DNA of 64,000 bases, taken from contig JACAXG010000060.1 in the NCBI GenBank assembly GCA_018881555.1, positions 2,232,001-2,296,000 on the forward strand. Direction: 5' to 3'. A program made the translations under genes and the position numbers. Positions 63,762-64,000 of the stretch are shown here, piece by piece. The stretch's first letter is position 1; the number at the start of each line of letters is the position of its first letter. Source of the stretch: Amblyornis subalaris (taxonomy: Eukaryota; Chordata; Aves; Passeriformes; Ptilonorhynchidae). A model generated the notes under the pieces. That model ran no database searches and had not been told where the DNA came from. It saw only the letters and a list, made by a program, of their open reading frames with translations.

Positions 63762-64000
63762 GGCGGTGCAGGCAGGAGAAAATCGGCCGTAGCAGGGGTG
63801 GGTCAGGCACTACCCGGGCGAGTTCAGCCAAGCGGGCCGAGAGCGCGGCCGCGGGCGGCCCCGCGCAGCTGCCAGAGGACACCTGGCGGCGGCGGGCGGC
63901 GCTGGCCGGGCGGCTCTCCCGAGCCTCGCACCGACCGCACGGCGTCTGCGGAGCAGCCGCGCTGCTCGGCCAGCTTCCCTTCCTCCGGCGTCCTGTTCAT
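63762..64000. promoter_or_regulatory. CpG island, gene 5' end (runs off window)
   Basis: GC content jumps to roughly 70 percent and about 32 CpGs fall in the last 220 bases, near or above the number expected from composition. The rest of the window is CpG-depleted. A NotI site (GCGGCCGC, 63845-63852), several GGGCGG-type Sp1 boxes, a CAGCTG (63866-63871) and a CACCTG E-box (63880-63885) are present. This marks an unmethylated promoter and first exon of a gene extending to the right, to the left, or both. The gene itself cannot be named from the sequence. Confidence 0.85.
63824..64000 (-). CDS. Possible partial first coding exon, unidentified
   Basis: On the - strand a frame runs from an ATG whose A is the last base of the window to a TGA at 63824-63826 (58 codons). 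It starts MNRTPEEGKLAEQRG and continues with an Arg/Gly/Pro-rich stretch typical of translated CpG islands. A CCAG|GTGTCC donor at 63884/63883 would end an exon after about 39 codons and send the gene leftward into this window. The ATG may be internal, since upstream sequence is missing. No family is recognised, and GC-rich islands often carry such frames by chance. Rightward transcription from the TATA-like box is an equal alternative. Confidence 0.2.
   Translation of the reverse strand: MNRTPEEGKLAEQRGCSADAVRSVRGSGEPPGQRRPPPPGVLWQLRGAARGRALGPLG

Overview
The window reads as bird nuclear DNA, most likely from a passerine. Three 5'-truncated CR1 LINE 3' ends lie on the + strand, one ending in seven copies of the octamer ATTCTATG. 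On the - strand (35614-35750) is a short SINE with a tRNA-Ile-like head and a CR1-like tail. That architecture is the one described for TguSINE1 of songbirds, and it is the strongest taxonomic clue. Base composition is AT-rich and CpG-poor until the last ~240 bases.

No protein-coding gene can be assigned with confidence. The longest reading frames (about 140 codons) lack a recognisable domain, family or gene structure, and a few frames of that length are expected by chance in 64 kb. From 1 to about 63.76 kb the window looks like a gene desert or one or more very long introns. Into this unique sequence are inserted three CR1 fragments (about 3.2, 12.5 and 18.6 kb), the tRNA-Ile/CR1 SINE (35.6 kb) and a complete 950-bp solo LTR in - orientation (54706-55655). 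The LTR has TG...CA ends and a perfect 5-bp target-site duplication, TCTAC. Microsatellites, polypurine tracts, a canonical G-quadruplex motif and several short tandem duplications are scattered between them.

At the right edge (about 63762-64000) is a dense CpG island with about 30 CpGs in the last 220 bases and a NotI site. A + strand TATA-like box lies just upstream at 63737-63744. This is the 5' end of a gene whose body lies mostly outside the window or, if transcribed leftward, whose first intron would be this window. A 58-codon - strand frame starts at the very last base, but its protein is not recognised.

About 117 isolated single Ns are spread unevenly. The densest clusters are 27165-28086 and 43694-45703. 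They look like masked ambiguous or heterozygous positions rather than assembly gaps.

I found no convincing new biological system. The best leads are the CpG-island promoter, a cassette-exon-like unit at 45498-45596, a few weaker exon candidates, regulatory-looking segments (paired AP-1 sites, an HMG-box motif cluster, a homeodomain motif cluster) and the well-delimited solo LTR.
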